NCBI GenBank assembly: GCA_963575745.1
Contig: CAUYUJ010002719.1
Coordinates: forward strand, 22,530 to 86,529
Direction: 5' to 3'
Length of the DNA: 64,000 bases
DNA from: Prorocentrum cordatum
Lineage: Eukaryota; Sar; Dinophyceae; Prorocentrales; Prorocentraceae
Under the pieces are notes generated by a model. It was not told the DNA's origin. It was given only the letters and a program-made list of their open reading frames with translations, and made no database searches. Below are positions 23,144 to 34,400 of the stretch, piece by piece; within the stretch, counting starts at the first letter, position 1; the number at the start of each line of letters is the position of its first letter. A program made the position numbers and the translations under genes.

Positions 23144-24742
23144 CAGCGTGGTCACCCTCGGTGGACTCGCAGCGGCTGTCGAGTCCGAACCCCCGGGCCC
23201 GGCGACCGAAGCCGAGCTGGGCGAGGAAGAGGAGGCAGAGGAAGAAGAGGAGGGGGAGGAGGAGGAGGAGGAGGAGGAGGAGGAGGAGGAGGAGGAGGAG
23301 GAGGGCGGCCGCCCGGCAGGAGACGCGGAGACAGCAGGACGCTCAGGCAGTCGCGAAATCAAGAACCCAATCCAGAAGGTACACGTCAACATGGGGCATC
23401 CGCCTCGGGACGCATTTCTTCGGTAACTCACCGTGGTCAGGGCTCGACCCGACATTCTGGGCCATGCGCGTCAAGCGGGGCGCCCCCGCGGCCTAGGAAA
23501 GCAGCCGCCCCCCCGCGCCTGCCACGTCAACCGCCCGGTACTTGCCGACCTCTTCTACCTGAGCGCGTTTGGTTCCCAGGCCCCAGTGCGCAATGCGCTA
23601 GATCACGGCGCGAGCTTTCAGCGGTGCTGCGCTTGGCCCTCTCGCAGCGGCATTTCGTCAGTCAGCGTTTGGGCGGCGCTCGAAAAGACTTGGATCCGGA
23701 TTTCCGGGCCTCCCGAGGCCATGGTGACCGACGGGGGTCCGGAATTTCAGGGCGCCTTCGAGCGTGGATTTGCGTCGTCGATCCTCCGCCCGACCACCCC
23801 TGAAGTAGGCGATCTGATCCTGCGCGAGACGGTCTCGGCCAAGAACCAACGCTTCATCTTTCGGGAATCTCGCCGCGCCAGCTCGTTCGGCGAGAACCCC
23901 AGGCTTCCCTGGGCTCTGCTCAGCGACGAGGGCATGGGCGCTATCGGGGCGGAGGGCGCGCGGGCTGACGTCGACGGTCGCGGCGCGGCGGCCGGCAATT
24001 TCGCTCGCAAGCGTCGCGGCAGAGAGGAGGCCCTCAAGGCTTTAATGGCCGGCGAGGCCCAGTCTATAGACTCCAGGAGGTTGCCCGGGGCCATCACCGC
24101 GTCGATCGGGCGTTTCTTCCGGGTCAGTTAGTTTTCGCCCGGCGCGAGGCCGTAGGACTGAAGACCCATTCGATCCAGAGCGATCGGTGGGTGGGCCCGG
24201 GGACGGTGGTTTGGCGCAGTGGGACCGCCGCCTGGGTGGCCATGCGCACCGAGCTGTGGAGGCGCAGCGTTGAACAGGTGCGCAAGGCGACCAGGGCCGA
24301 GACACCTGGAGCTGAGCTCATTGACAGTTCCGAGTTTCGCGAGCCGCAGGAGCAGGCACGCGGCCCCGGCCGCGAGGTCGGTACTTCGGACGTTGAGAGC
24401 GAGGGGGGCCCCCCGGAGGAGGCGCGGGACACTCCGCCAGAGCGTTTCGCTGGGGGGGGTCTGCCAGAACCGATACCGGGGCGAGCGCCAGAGGACTCTC
24501 GTGCGCCTGGCCCCGTGGAGAGTGAGTTGGCCGACCCATCTCGGCAGGTCTCGGCCACCGCGCCGGCTCGGCCATGCTCCGATCTCTCGCGCGCCTCGGG
24601 CTCCGACGTCAGCGGGCGCGACGGCGAACCCCACGGGCCCTGCCCAGCGGCCCCCTCGGCGGCGGCGGATTATCGAAGGCGTTCCCGCTCGCTCGCCCGC
24701 CCCCTTGCCCCTGCCCCCGACCCATGGGGGGCCCCGCCCTAG
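23070..24742 (+). pseudogene. Pre-integrase and integrase remains of element B
   Basis: A glutamate-rich tract encoded by a GGA/GAG microsatellite (about 23.22-23.31 kb) precedes KVHVNMGHPPRDAFLR, the His part of the pre-integrase zinc finger. Integrase segments follow in other frames: VLADLFYLS (first Asp region), VTDGGPEF (second Asp), and FGENPRLP near 23.89 kb. The tail GPGTVVWRSGTAAWVAMRTE at 24.19 kb matches the integrase C-terminus of element C. The third catalytic residue is not identifiable. Confidence 0.6.
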
Positions 24743-26166
24743 GGCCCCCCGATGCCCCCCGCGGTTTCGGACGCGGCTCCCTTGCCCGGGCAGGAGGACT
24801 CGGGCCGCCTCAGGACGCCTCGAAAGCCCACCCCCACCGACGAGGAGCCCCCCTCGTTTCGGCGACGAGGTCCGAGCCCCACCCGAGAGCAGCCGCCGCA
24901 TGGGGGCACGAGCCGCCCCGTGGAGAGGGCCCCCCGTCTCCGCGCCAAGAGTTTCTCGACCTCGAGGGCTCTGCGAGGCGGGGGTGCGGCCGATCTCCCG
25001 CGGAGGAGCTGGCGGATGCGTCGGCGCCCGAGCGCGTCGGGCGGCGGGGGCGGGGTTCTGGCGGAGGGAGGGAACAGGCAACCGTGTCTCCAAGTCAGGT
25101 GTTTCAGACGGAGGAGCCAGTCAGTGGTCTAGATTGCCACCTCAGCTTCGGTCCGCGAATTCAGGAAGAAGAAGGCTTTACCAGCGATGAGGACCAAGAC
25201 CGAGCCACGTGGGACGAGCTGTTCGGCAGTGTCGAATTCTGGAGCGACGGGGCTTGGATCGCCTGGTCGGCCAGCGGAGGCTCCGGGGGCGGCGGAAGCA
25301 AGCGCGGACAGGAGACAGTCTGGGGCAAACTGGCTGTTCCAGTCCGAGCGCGATCAGTTTCGAGGCTCCGATTCGGAGGAAGTGGCAGGCCATTCTGGAC
25401 TCGAGGGCGGTCAAGGTGCTTCCCCCGGGGTTGGCGAACCCCGCCCGCCGACGCTCGCCGTCGCGCATTCAGTTTTCCAGAATGGTCCGCCGCTGGAAAC
25501 CTCAGGAGGGAGTTGGCGCTCAGCCAATCCCGAGGTCTCGATGGTGCGCCAGGGGGCGCGGCGACCCTGACGCCGAGAGTCTGGCCGCGCGCGCCCCCAC
25601 CCCCCCAAGAAGAGTCGATCAGAGTCACTCTGCAGGTTATCACCGGCAAACGGTCAAAGCTATTCTTCGCAGATGCGAAGAGCGCCTTCTGCTGGGCGGG
25701 CCCGCTCAGGAAGCCCGCGGGCAGGGTGCACTGCAAGCCCCGCGACGGGCTGAACCTGCCGCGAGGAAGTTGCATCGAAGTAGTCGCCCCTGTCCACGGA
25801 CTCAACGACGCGCCCATTCGATGGCGCGAGACGCTCGCGGCTCACATGCATTCCCTCGGTTTTCGTCGCCGTCTGCCGGGGCCTTGCATCCAGCGAAAGT
25901 ATGGACCCGACGGGGCCCTGCGAGCTCTGGTCGCCATTGAGGTGGATGACCTGATTATAGGGTGTGAGCCGGCTTGCGAGTCGGAGATGAAGGAAATTCT
26001 TTCGTGCCAGGTTCAGTTTTGGCAAGTGGCAAGAAAGGTGGGCCGATTGCGCCGGCAGACGCATTCGGCAGCTCCCGGACGGCAGGATGACAATGGACCA
26101 GGAGAAATACATCCTCGAGCAGGTGCAACCAATCAAGGTGCCCTGGGACCGTGCGACCTGTCTTGA
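24574..26166 (+). pseudogene. Reverse transcriptase remains of element B
   Basis: Only the part after about 25.6 kb of this 530-residue frame is RT. It shows a motif A-like ADAKSAF, then HGLNDAPIRWRE, and motif C IEVDDLIIG with Asp codons at 25945 and 25948. The finger region (MVRRWKPQEG) lies at about 25.48 kb in another frame. The upstream part of the frame is a Pro/Arg-rich shadow. Confidence 0.65.
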
Positions 26167-27150
26167 TGAGTTTCTGACCCCGCAGGAACTGCGAGACTAT
26201 CAAGGGATCGTCGCCGTGTTTCAGTGGACTGCGCGGCAGCCGCCCAGGGAGGTTTCAGGCTCAGCCTCTCTTCTGTTTCGGAGTGCCCCCGCGTTCGTGT
26301 CGAGAGTTTGCCGCTGGCCAACAATGGCCGCTCGTTGCTTGAGAAGCTCCGCCAAGGTGCGCCCTACTATTTGGCATCTCGATTTGTCCGCGGTCACCAA
26401 AGCGACCTGCTCCGACGCTGGAGACCCTGGGCCCGCCAAGAAAAACGGGGCCCAGGGTGGCTGGATCGCCATGATGGGGGAACCCCAGGTGCGTGATAAC
26501 CGTCGGGGTCGCATGTCAATTCTGGCGCGTCGCATCCAGCGTCTCACGCGGGTCGCGCCCTCGACTCTGGCAGGTGAAACCGTTGGCATGTCGCGTGCTC
26601 TCGCTGAAGCGCTTTCGGGACATCGTGTTCAATGGTGAACGCGGCCCCGACTGCCGGCGAGAAGACGCGCCGTTTGCTGTGTCCCTCCCGGAGCGCTGCG
26701 AGATTTACAATCACACGGCCGCGCAGGGGGCGTCGGCGGTGGACGCCAAGTCTCTCTTCGACACCCTGTCTAAGAACATTGGGGGGGGTGAAGGCGGACC
26801 GTCGGAATGCCATGGAAATGTCCATGGCGCGGGACACCATGTCCCAGGAAGGCGGCGTCATTCGGTTGATACCTTATTGCCAAATGCCAGCGGACTGCCT
26901 CACCCATCTGGGCCCCCAGAAAACTAACAAAGCCTTGACGGACTTGCTTGCGCGAGGCTCGGTCATTCTGAACGGCACGTTCGACGAGCGGTCTCTCAAG
27001 CTGGCGATGACCTCCCACAGTCGACTGGCGTCCCGGAAAGCCCCAGAGGAGGAGGAGAAGAGCGCGAGGAGGATTGAGGAAGGAGGCGGCGAGGAGAAGT
27101 TTCCCAGGGACGCAATGACCAATGGCGCAGGGAGGGCCCCGGTTCGGTCA
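26087..27150 (+). pseudogene. Connection and RNase H remains of element B
   Basis: DQEKYILEQVQPI near 26.1 kb matches DQEKYILEEVRPV in element C. RNase H motifs persist in separate frames: a degraded LAGET equivalent near 26.57 kb, VDAKSLFDTL near 26.74 kb, and PADCLTHLGPQKTNKALTDL near 26.9 kb. The last Asp is in a changed context. An acidic tail follows. Multiple frame breaks make it inactive. Confidence 0.6.
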
Positions 27151-27469
27151 GATTCCGGAGACGAGTCGCTGCATCTCGACCAGTTCAGAAGCCCCCCTCG
27201 GCCCACCGTTGGGAGAGAGCGGGCAGGCGTTTCAGGACCAGGCCCTCGCGAGAAAGCCAGATCGCCCTACTCACGAGGTCGTCGCGGCCAAGAGGGAGGG
27301 CCGCCGGCCCGCGGGACCGTGCAGCCGCCCCGGGTGACTCAGGGTCTTCAGATCGCCCGATCGAGATCGAGATCGGCCGAGTACTCAGACATCTTGTTTC
27401 GAATTCCTCCGCAAGGCTTGGACGGTTGTCCCTGTGCAAGAGGAGCTCATAGGGCGCTAGATTTTGGGG

Positions 27470-27668
27470 TGTTGTCGCCCGATTCCTTTACTCCCACCGT
27501 ATGAGTCTCCATGGCTGCTGCATGTGGTGTATTTACCGCCGCCGCTGTGGTACATGCGCGCGCGTGCATCTGCCGTAAAACGTGCTGCGCCCCTGCCCTC
27601 CGCATCTCGCGCACCCCAGCTCCCATCGTAACGACCGATTTTTCTCTGATTTTGACGTGCTGCGAACA
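27470..27668 (+). repeat. 3' LTR of element B (199 bp)
   Basis: It begins TGTTGTCGCCC just after GATTTTGGGG, a weak polypurine-like tract, and ends TGCTGCGAACA. It is clearly diverged from the 5' LTR. The flanking TCCCCGGCGCAGTTAACTCG continues the satellite. Confidence 0.8.
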
Positions 27669-27950
27669 TCCCCGGCGCAGTTAACTCGAGCCCACAGAGC
27701 AGTTCAATCGAGTTTCTTTAAGCAGTTTGATCGAGCCCCTCGTGGAGCAGTTAATTCGAGCCCCCAGAGCAGCCCAGAGCAATTCATCAAGCCTCCGTAA
27801 GAGCAGTTAAATCGAGCCTCCTTTGAACAGTGAAGTCGAAGCCCCGGGGCAGCCCAAACCACTTAAATCAGGATTTCTTGGAGCAGTTACATCGGATCCC
27901 CCACGGACCAATTACATCGAATCCTTGCGGGCAGTTAAATCGAACCTCTG
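27669..27950. repeat. Degenerate ~30-35 bp satellite, block 3
   Basis: Units of the same GCAGTTAAATCGAGCC family as blocks 1 and 2 continue after element B and fade out at about 27.95 kb. Confidence 0.8.
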
Positions 27951-28139
27951 TCATCACGCGTTTCCACTACCATCGTCATCGCGCATCGTCGCCAAGTCGT
28001 GAGCGCATTGCCGGCATCGTCACAATCAATCATCGCAGGTGTCATCAGTCGGTTCTTCCCCCCAAGCCTCTTTATCACCCGAAGGGTTTCCAACCGGGAA
28101 GAAGGGGGGTGAAAGAGGAACCTCGCTAAGCCTTAAGCC
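27951..28139. other. Spacer between satellite block 3 and element C
   Basis: Short unique sequence with scattered CATCGTC-like triplet runs. I see no gene or element end except the start of element C. Confidence 0.5.
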
Positions 28140-28143
28140 ACCT
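28140..28143. repeat. Candidate target-site duplication ACCT (with 38248-38251)
   Basis: ACCT precedes the 5' LTR and follows the 3' LTR. Copia integrases usually duplicate 5 bp; only four match here (CACCT versus ACCTC), so chance or one mutation is possible. Confidence 0.5.
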
Positions 28144-28327
28144 TGTGACAGGCTTCCTGATTTCGGTATTATAGGTTTAGCTTGATGATCTTTTCTGTTG
28201 ATCATGTTGTAAGAACGAGTTTGGGAACTCGTTCGTTTCAGATGCAGCGGTCAGCCAGAGAGGACAGTACTGTCGTTTGCCGATTTGGCTCAAGGCAAAA
28301 GCATCCGCTCATCTCGCTGCTGCCACA
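28144..28327 (+). repeat. 5' LTR of element C (184 bp)
   Basis: It is identical base for base to 38064-38247. It holds two stem-loops: ATGATC/GATCAT with a 9-nt loop (28185-28205) and GAACGAGTT-TGGG-AACTCGTTC (28213-28234). CGATTTGGCTCAAG at 28281-28294 resembles the 3' half of the dinoflagellate spliced leader. No TATA box is evident. Confidence 0.95.
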
Positions 28328-28329
28328 GT

Positions 28330-28341
28330 TGGTAGCGGAGC
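28330..28341 (+). promoter_or_regulatory. Primer-binding site of element C
   Basis: TGGTAGCGGAGC begins 2 nt after the 5' LTR. It is identical to the site of element A and close to the plant initiator-Met-tRNA site TGGTATCAGAGC. Confidence 0.85.
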
Positions 28342-28472
28342 GGTGGTCAGCCATGGCCGGCAGGGGTGGACCCAGGCGCCGCTAGGGCGGTGGCGCCGGG
28401 ACCGCTCGAGAGGCCAGGCGACTGCCGCTCCACCGAGGACGTGCAGTGCGTGGATCCACGGCGGGCGTGAGC

Positions 28473-31400
28473 ATGCCGGCAGACGACAACGACGGTGTCT
28501 ACGCGACGATGGGCAGCACCGAGCAGCTACCGCCGACCCCGGCGGCCGCAGCTGGTCAGCCCGCGGGGTCAGGAGGACCCGCTGTCGAGCAGGGGGACCA
28601 GTTTCGCGCGCAGCTGCGCGACCTGGTCAGAGAGGTAGCGGGGGACACTATCGGCAACGCAGCAGGCTCGACAGACACGAGACCGCGTGGACAACCAGAG
28701 GAGAAGGACCCGTGGGAGGACACGGACCCCTGGAAGCGCGACAAGGACGGCTCAGATCAATGGAAGGATCAGAGCTGGCAGCAGCGAGAATGGCGATCGC
28801 GTGACCAGGGATGGCCCGGCCAGGAGTGGCAAGGCCAGGAGTGGTCGTCCAGCCAGTGGTCCAAGGGCGACTTCTCCGATCCTCCCTCTTGGCCCGGTTG
28901 GGCCCACTACAGACTATGGAAGAAGTCCATCCTGCGCTGGAACCAGGGCACGGATGTCCAGGTATGGCGGCGCTACGAGAAGCTGATGAAGGGGTTCGAC
29001 TGGGCCATGCAGGCGAAGTTCGAGGACCTCAGCGACGACGTGATTACTGGCGGGCAGTGGCTGAATGCAGTTCTGCGCCGCATGGACGCCATGGCGGGTG
29101 AACGTGAGGGAGACGACCTCAGGCGAGCAGGAAGGCGGGCACTCTTCGAGTGCACGCGAGAGTCCAAGGAGACGCTGACGCAGTTTGTCATCAGACGTGA
29201 CCAGCAGCTCGCCGAGGCAGAGACCCATGACATCTGGATGTCTACTAAGCTGAAAGGCTTTCTGCTGGAAGAAGGTGCTGGCTTGTCAGCACAAGGCCAG
29301 CAGAATCTGAGGACGCTCACTCGCGGCAGTCTCGACTACGACCAAGTGTCGTGGGCCTTGAGACAGCTAGATTACGGAAGCGGCGAGAGGCTGCTTCCAG
29401 GTAGGACGAGCTCGCATCCAGTCCTCGCCGCAGAAGTCGGCCGAGACAGCGCGGGCGGACAGACTCTCTCCCCTCCTCCCTCGTCCTACCCCCAGCAGTC
29501 GTTTCCGACGGCCAACCCCGGAGTGGACGAGGCAGGAGACGACTCCTACTACGATGAAGATGTCGAGGAGGGAGACGACGACTCCGACGATCTGTCGGAG
29601 GGCGACGTCCAAGCCATTTTGGCGGAGATCGACGACCTAGACATCTCCGAGGGCGAGGCCGAGGAGGTATACATGCAGATGGAGAGACAGGTCAAGCGCA
29701 CCTGGAAGCAGAACAAGGACCTGAAGCGGGCGGCCAAGCAGGACCGCGAGTACTACGGCGCTCGTCCCCGCAGCGGTGCCGGCAAGGGCCGCAGTCGCGG
29801 CAAGGGTCGAGATGCTCGGCCGGGTCGCGGCGGAGGACGACGTGAGCCAGAAGATCGAGGAGCAAGGTCCGGTGATGCACACCGCAAGAAGCTCATGAAG
29901 ATAACGAAGTGCCACAACTGCAAGGAGAAAGGTCACTGGCATCGTGAGTGTCCTCACCCTCCGCGAGACCGGAAGGAGGCCTCAGCAAGCCGGGGCCTAG
30001 CGGGCTACACGTTCGACGGCTGCACCGACTACCCGGTGATCTCGCGCGACGAGCTGCAGGTTCTGCAGCGGGTGCAGGCCGAGGTCAGGACTACGGACGT
30101 TTTCCTGAACGCCGCAGTGACGCAGGGGCTGGTCGACCCAGGAGCAGGTAGTGACATTGTCGGCCTACCCTCCCTCAACCGCGAGGCCGAGGCACTGGCC
30201 AAGCAGGGGCTATGCTACGTGGAAGTACCGAGGAAGTTCAAGGCGCCCAAGAAGGCACGCGGCATCGGTGGCGAGGCGCGAGTGATTGGCACTGTGCTGT
30301 ACCCACTATGTCTCGGCGGGGTCCTCGGGATCGTCGAGACGACCGTCCTGAACGAGGACGTGCCGCACATTTTGAGCGTCAACCTGCTAGACTTCCTGGG
30401 GTGTACCCTCGACCTGCCCAGGAACATACTGTCGTCTAGCAAGTTGAGGCGCGACATTTCTTTACAGAAGCTCAGTTCAGGACACCGCATGGCAGATATC
30501 GTCTGTGCGGTGTCAGGCTCTCTCCTGGCGCCGACGAGTGCGCTAGAGAAGTATCCTTTCCTGACAGCTACTTCCTTTCAGCTGTCAGCGGGCGAGCGAG
30601 CGCCCATCATGGACGAGACTGGCGACCTCAGCAGGTACATCATCACATCGGTCTTCATCATCGTTTCAGGTCCCAGGCGACCCGACGGAGCGGTCCCAGA
30701 GCAATTCGGAGTACAAGGGCACGGAGTTCTAGACATTGTGCCGCGGGCTCAGACGGTCCGCTCATCATCAGTAGTTGCCTCAGGATCCCGAGTGAATGCT
30801 AAGGCGGTGCAGACGGACCCGACGACAGTGGAGACCGTTCGAGCCAGGAGTAGGAGCCGGGCCTCAGGGCCTTGGGAGACTCTGGGAAAGAAGGTGTCAC
30901 GAAACCTGTGTCGGGCGTTCGAGCATGGAGCTAAGGACCTCGTGGTTAACGCTACGAGGGTGTGGTGCCTGATGGCCAGAACGCTCATGGTTCTATCCGT
31001 AGCCATCGGCTCGAGCTGCAGCTATCAGCGACGCTTTCAACAGCGCTACTCTCAGCATTCGCAATTTGTCTTTCATATCCATGCAGGGAGTCATGTCAGG
31101 GCTTCGTTCGGCAGTCATCGTCGGGTTGATGGCAACAGTCCAGGCGGGCCCGAAGAGGGCCACCACCGGCAAGGCAGCCCAAGCGACCGAGGAGTTCCTG
31201 GCACGCCGGAATGCAGAGTCCGACGCATCCTCAGAGTCGTTCGACCAGGCCACTGCAAGCCTCGACGAGGCCGACGATGCCATGCCCCAGGCGATGCCCG
31301 GGACGTCGAGTGGCCAGCAGCTGGAGCCGCCTCCTCCCGCGGACTCAGCAGGTTCGAGTGCGGCGGCTGCACAGGTGCTTCTGGCGGGGCCGTTCCAGGG

Positions 31401-34400
31401 GATGCACAACCCGGGCGGGAATGTCATTCAGTACGATCACGCGGCCTTCGGCGTAGGACAAGCCGAGGCCCGAAGGACTGCCCGGGCAGCGGCCGGGCCC
31501 AGCCCCAACCTGGGAGCACGGCCAGGGCCAGCGCGCTGGCAGGCAGCAGCGGCAGCAATGGGGTCTCACCCCGTACCACTCCCTCCTCAGGTACCTCCTG
31601 GGGCGGCCGCTGCAGCAGCAGCCATGGTACAGGCGGGAGCAACTCCTCCGCCGCCCGACGGACCTCCTCCCGAGGTGATCGCAGCTGGGATCGAGGTGCC
31701 TCCCCGGGCTGTGGGATGCGGAGATGCTCCGTTGACAGGGCCAGCAGCCGGGAAGCCACCACCGAAACCAGCGCCGAAGCCAGGGACATCCACTGCACCA
31801 CCGGCGGACCGATGCCCCCATCCACCCAGAGCCATCAAGCACTACGGGAATCAATGGGGAAGTGGCTCTCGCTGTACGGTGTGCGGAGAAAGGATTGTGT
31901 GGATCCCAGCCGGCCAGCAAGGAGGACCAGGAGGAGATCAGCCACCACCTCCGTCAGCAGCGGAGGCAGCCAGGCAGGCTGCAGCCAACTCCCAGAGGAT
32001 GCTCCAGTACCTCCAGGAGGACCCAGGCTTTCGATCGGGGGGCGCGGCTCTGACCACGGTCAATCAGCTCGCGGGACTCCTCCAGAGCCTCCAATGGCAG
32101 CTGCAGGAGGTGCCGGAGGGCATTCGAGCTTTCGGACAGATCCAGTCGGTTCTGGATCAGATGACGGCTGTGGCGACTCAGGCGCTCAGCGTGCCCAGCG
32201 AGACCCAGGAGGGCTTGCAGCAGATCTTCCAGGGCATCCAGCACATCAGGAACATGCTGGGGACGTTCGAGAGCTTCGCGGAAAGTCTGGACACTCTGCA
32301 GGAGTCTATCAATGGCCTTGTCGGCGCGGTGAACAACGTGGAGACGGCACTTCAGCAGATCGGGTACATGGTGGTGAACATCGGGACAGCCGTCACCTCC
32401 ATCGCCCAGGTGATGAATACGGGGCAGGCGAACCCAGCCTGGCAGATGGGAGACCCGTGGTACGAGTCGCCGGCAGGAGCGGCCGGGACGGGCAGCAGTG
32501 GCAGCGAGCAGCCGGCGCAGTCGGCACCACCGACGGGTCAGCCGCCGGCAGCACAGCAGAGCATGCCGTCGCAGCCTGCTCAGCCACCTCAATCGCATCA
32601 GCCGCTGGGCGAGCGGGACGGTCTCACTACGACGGGGACAACGACGACTTCAGCAACAACGGCGGGCAGTCTCTACTCCATACCAGAGGAGGAGAGTCCC
32701 GCAGCAGGCTGGGAGGTCCTGAGCGACATGAGCGACATCAGCAGCTCGGGCCCAGGGACCTAGGACGAGCCAGCAGTGAAGCAGAGCGGCCGAGGGGCCG
32801 TTCGCTAGGCCTTGGCGCCGCCTTCTCTCGAGGCGGCTGCGCTGCTTCTGTTGCGTCAGGTGCGAAGAGGTGTCGTTCCTCGTGTCCGTGCCCGCTGACT
32901 TCCTCCACCTCTCCTCTTCCTAATCCCTCTCTCTGCTTTCCCATATTTCTGACTGAAGATGAGGCTCCGACACCGAGAGAGCCGGCGAGTCAAGGTGCTC
33001 CCGCGGGGTTTGGCGCCGGGAAGCTCCCAGGCCGGGTCTTGGCCGATTTTGAGGGAGCCGAATGGTTGTTGGGAGATACCGTCAATGACGATCACGAGGT
33101 ATCGTGCCCTCCCCGTGTCAGGGCTTCCCTGGAGACCATGGTGTCGACTCCAGACGATTCCGGGACAGCGGTGTTATCCAACCACGCCCTGCCACGTAAG
33201 AAGGGGACAGCCTTTATGGAGGTGTTTTCTCCACCCAGGATTGCTCCCAGGGTCGAACGTCGGGGGGGGGCGTTGGGTCCCAGGGCCAGTTGGGATATCG
33301 CCCAAGGCTGGGACTCCCGCGTCTCCAGGGACCGCAAGGAGCTTTGGGAGGCCCTGGACCGTGACGACCCCGAGCTGACGTGGCTCTGTCCACCATGTCG
33401 GACCTTTTCGATCATCAGCAGGATCAGTCAGGCGGTTCGCGATCCGATCAAGTGGAAGCGAGCGATCATCGAGGGCATAAATGATCTTATCTTGTGTATG
33501 GAGATAGCTAGCGATCGAGTGACGAGAAATCGGTACTTTGCTTTCGAGCACCCCCTGTTCGCGAGTTCTTGGGCAACTAAGGTAGTGCAGCTCGTGTCTA
33601 GCCTACCCGGGGTCCGCGGGACACGGGTTGATATGTGCACCTTCGGTCTGAGCGTGACCAGAGACGGGCTAAACAAAAAGCCGACCGGGATTCTAACGAA
33701 CCACCCCAGGTTCCAAGAGATCCTAGAGGGGCACCTCTGTCCGGGGGATATCAGACACGTGCTGCTTGAGGGTAAGAGTAGGACCTCCTCTGCTCAAGAG
33801 TATCCTCCGGCCTTTGCGGAGGCAGTGGCTCGCGCGGTGACAGAAGAGTGGAGCGGACCTCGTCGACCACGGCCGGTGACTTGGGCCCAGTACGAGGAGG
33901 GAGACTTTCCCGAAGGAGATGAAGGTTTGGGTCACGAGGAAGAGGATCCGGAGGGAAGTGAGGACGAAGATGTGCCCGAGACCAGACTTCCCAGCAGCGC
34001 CAAGGTGAGCGAACCTCTTCCGGACCCATCGGAGACCGAAAAGAGGCTGGTGTTTCGGCTGCATGTTAACATGGGGCATCCGTGCAATAGAAAATTCGTG
34101 CGAGTCCTGAGGGCCGGGGGAGTCAAGGTCCATATTCTGAGGTGGGTCCGCGATTCCTTTAAGTGCTCGGAGTGTGCCGAGCGTGCTCGGTCCAGCAGCC
34201 ATCGCAGAGTTGCCATGCCGCGGACTTTCCGTTTTAACCACATCGTGGGTGTCGATTTGTTTTATGTTCCATATCAGGACAAGGTCCTGCCCTATCTCAA
34301 TATTGTCGATCACGGATCCAACCTGCAGATATGTGTGCGGGTCGAGGAACCCAAGGCCTCTCTTGTGTGGCGCGCCTTTGTCTCTGCTTGGATAAGGCCA

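Larger units (their letters stand above)
18178..27668 (+). mobile_element. LTR element B, decayed Ty1/copia-type retrotransposon
   Basis: The LTRs at 18178-18379 and 27470-27668 share TGTTGTCGC starts and TGCGARCA ends but differ at many sites, so the insertion is old. A primer-binding site follows the first LTR. Inside, in the same order as element C, are gag, zinc ribbon, CPPC/FEHP-type domain, HVNMGHP pre-integrase, integrase, RT and RNase H, all in shifting frames. The satellite on both sides continues in nearly the same unit phase, which supports a clean insertion into the array. Confidence 0.85.
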
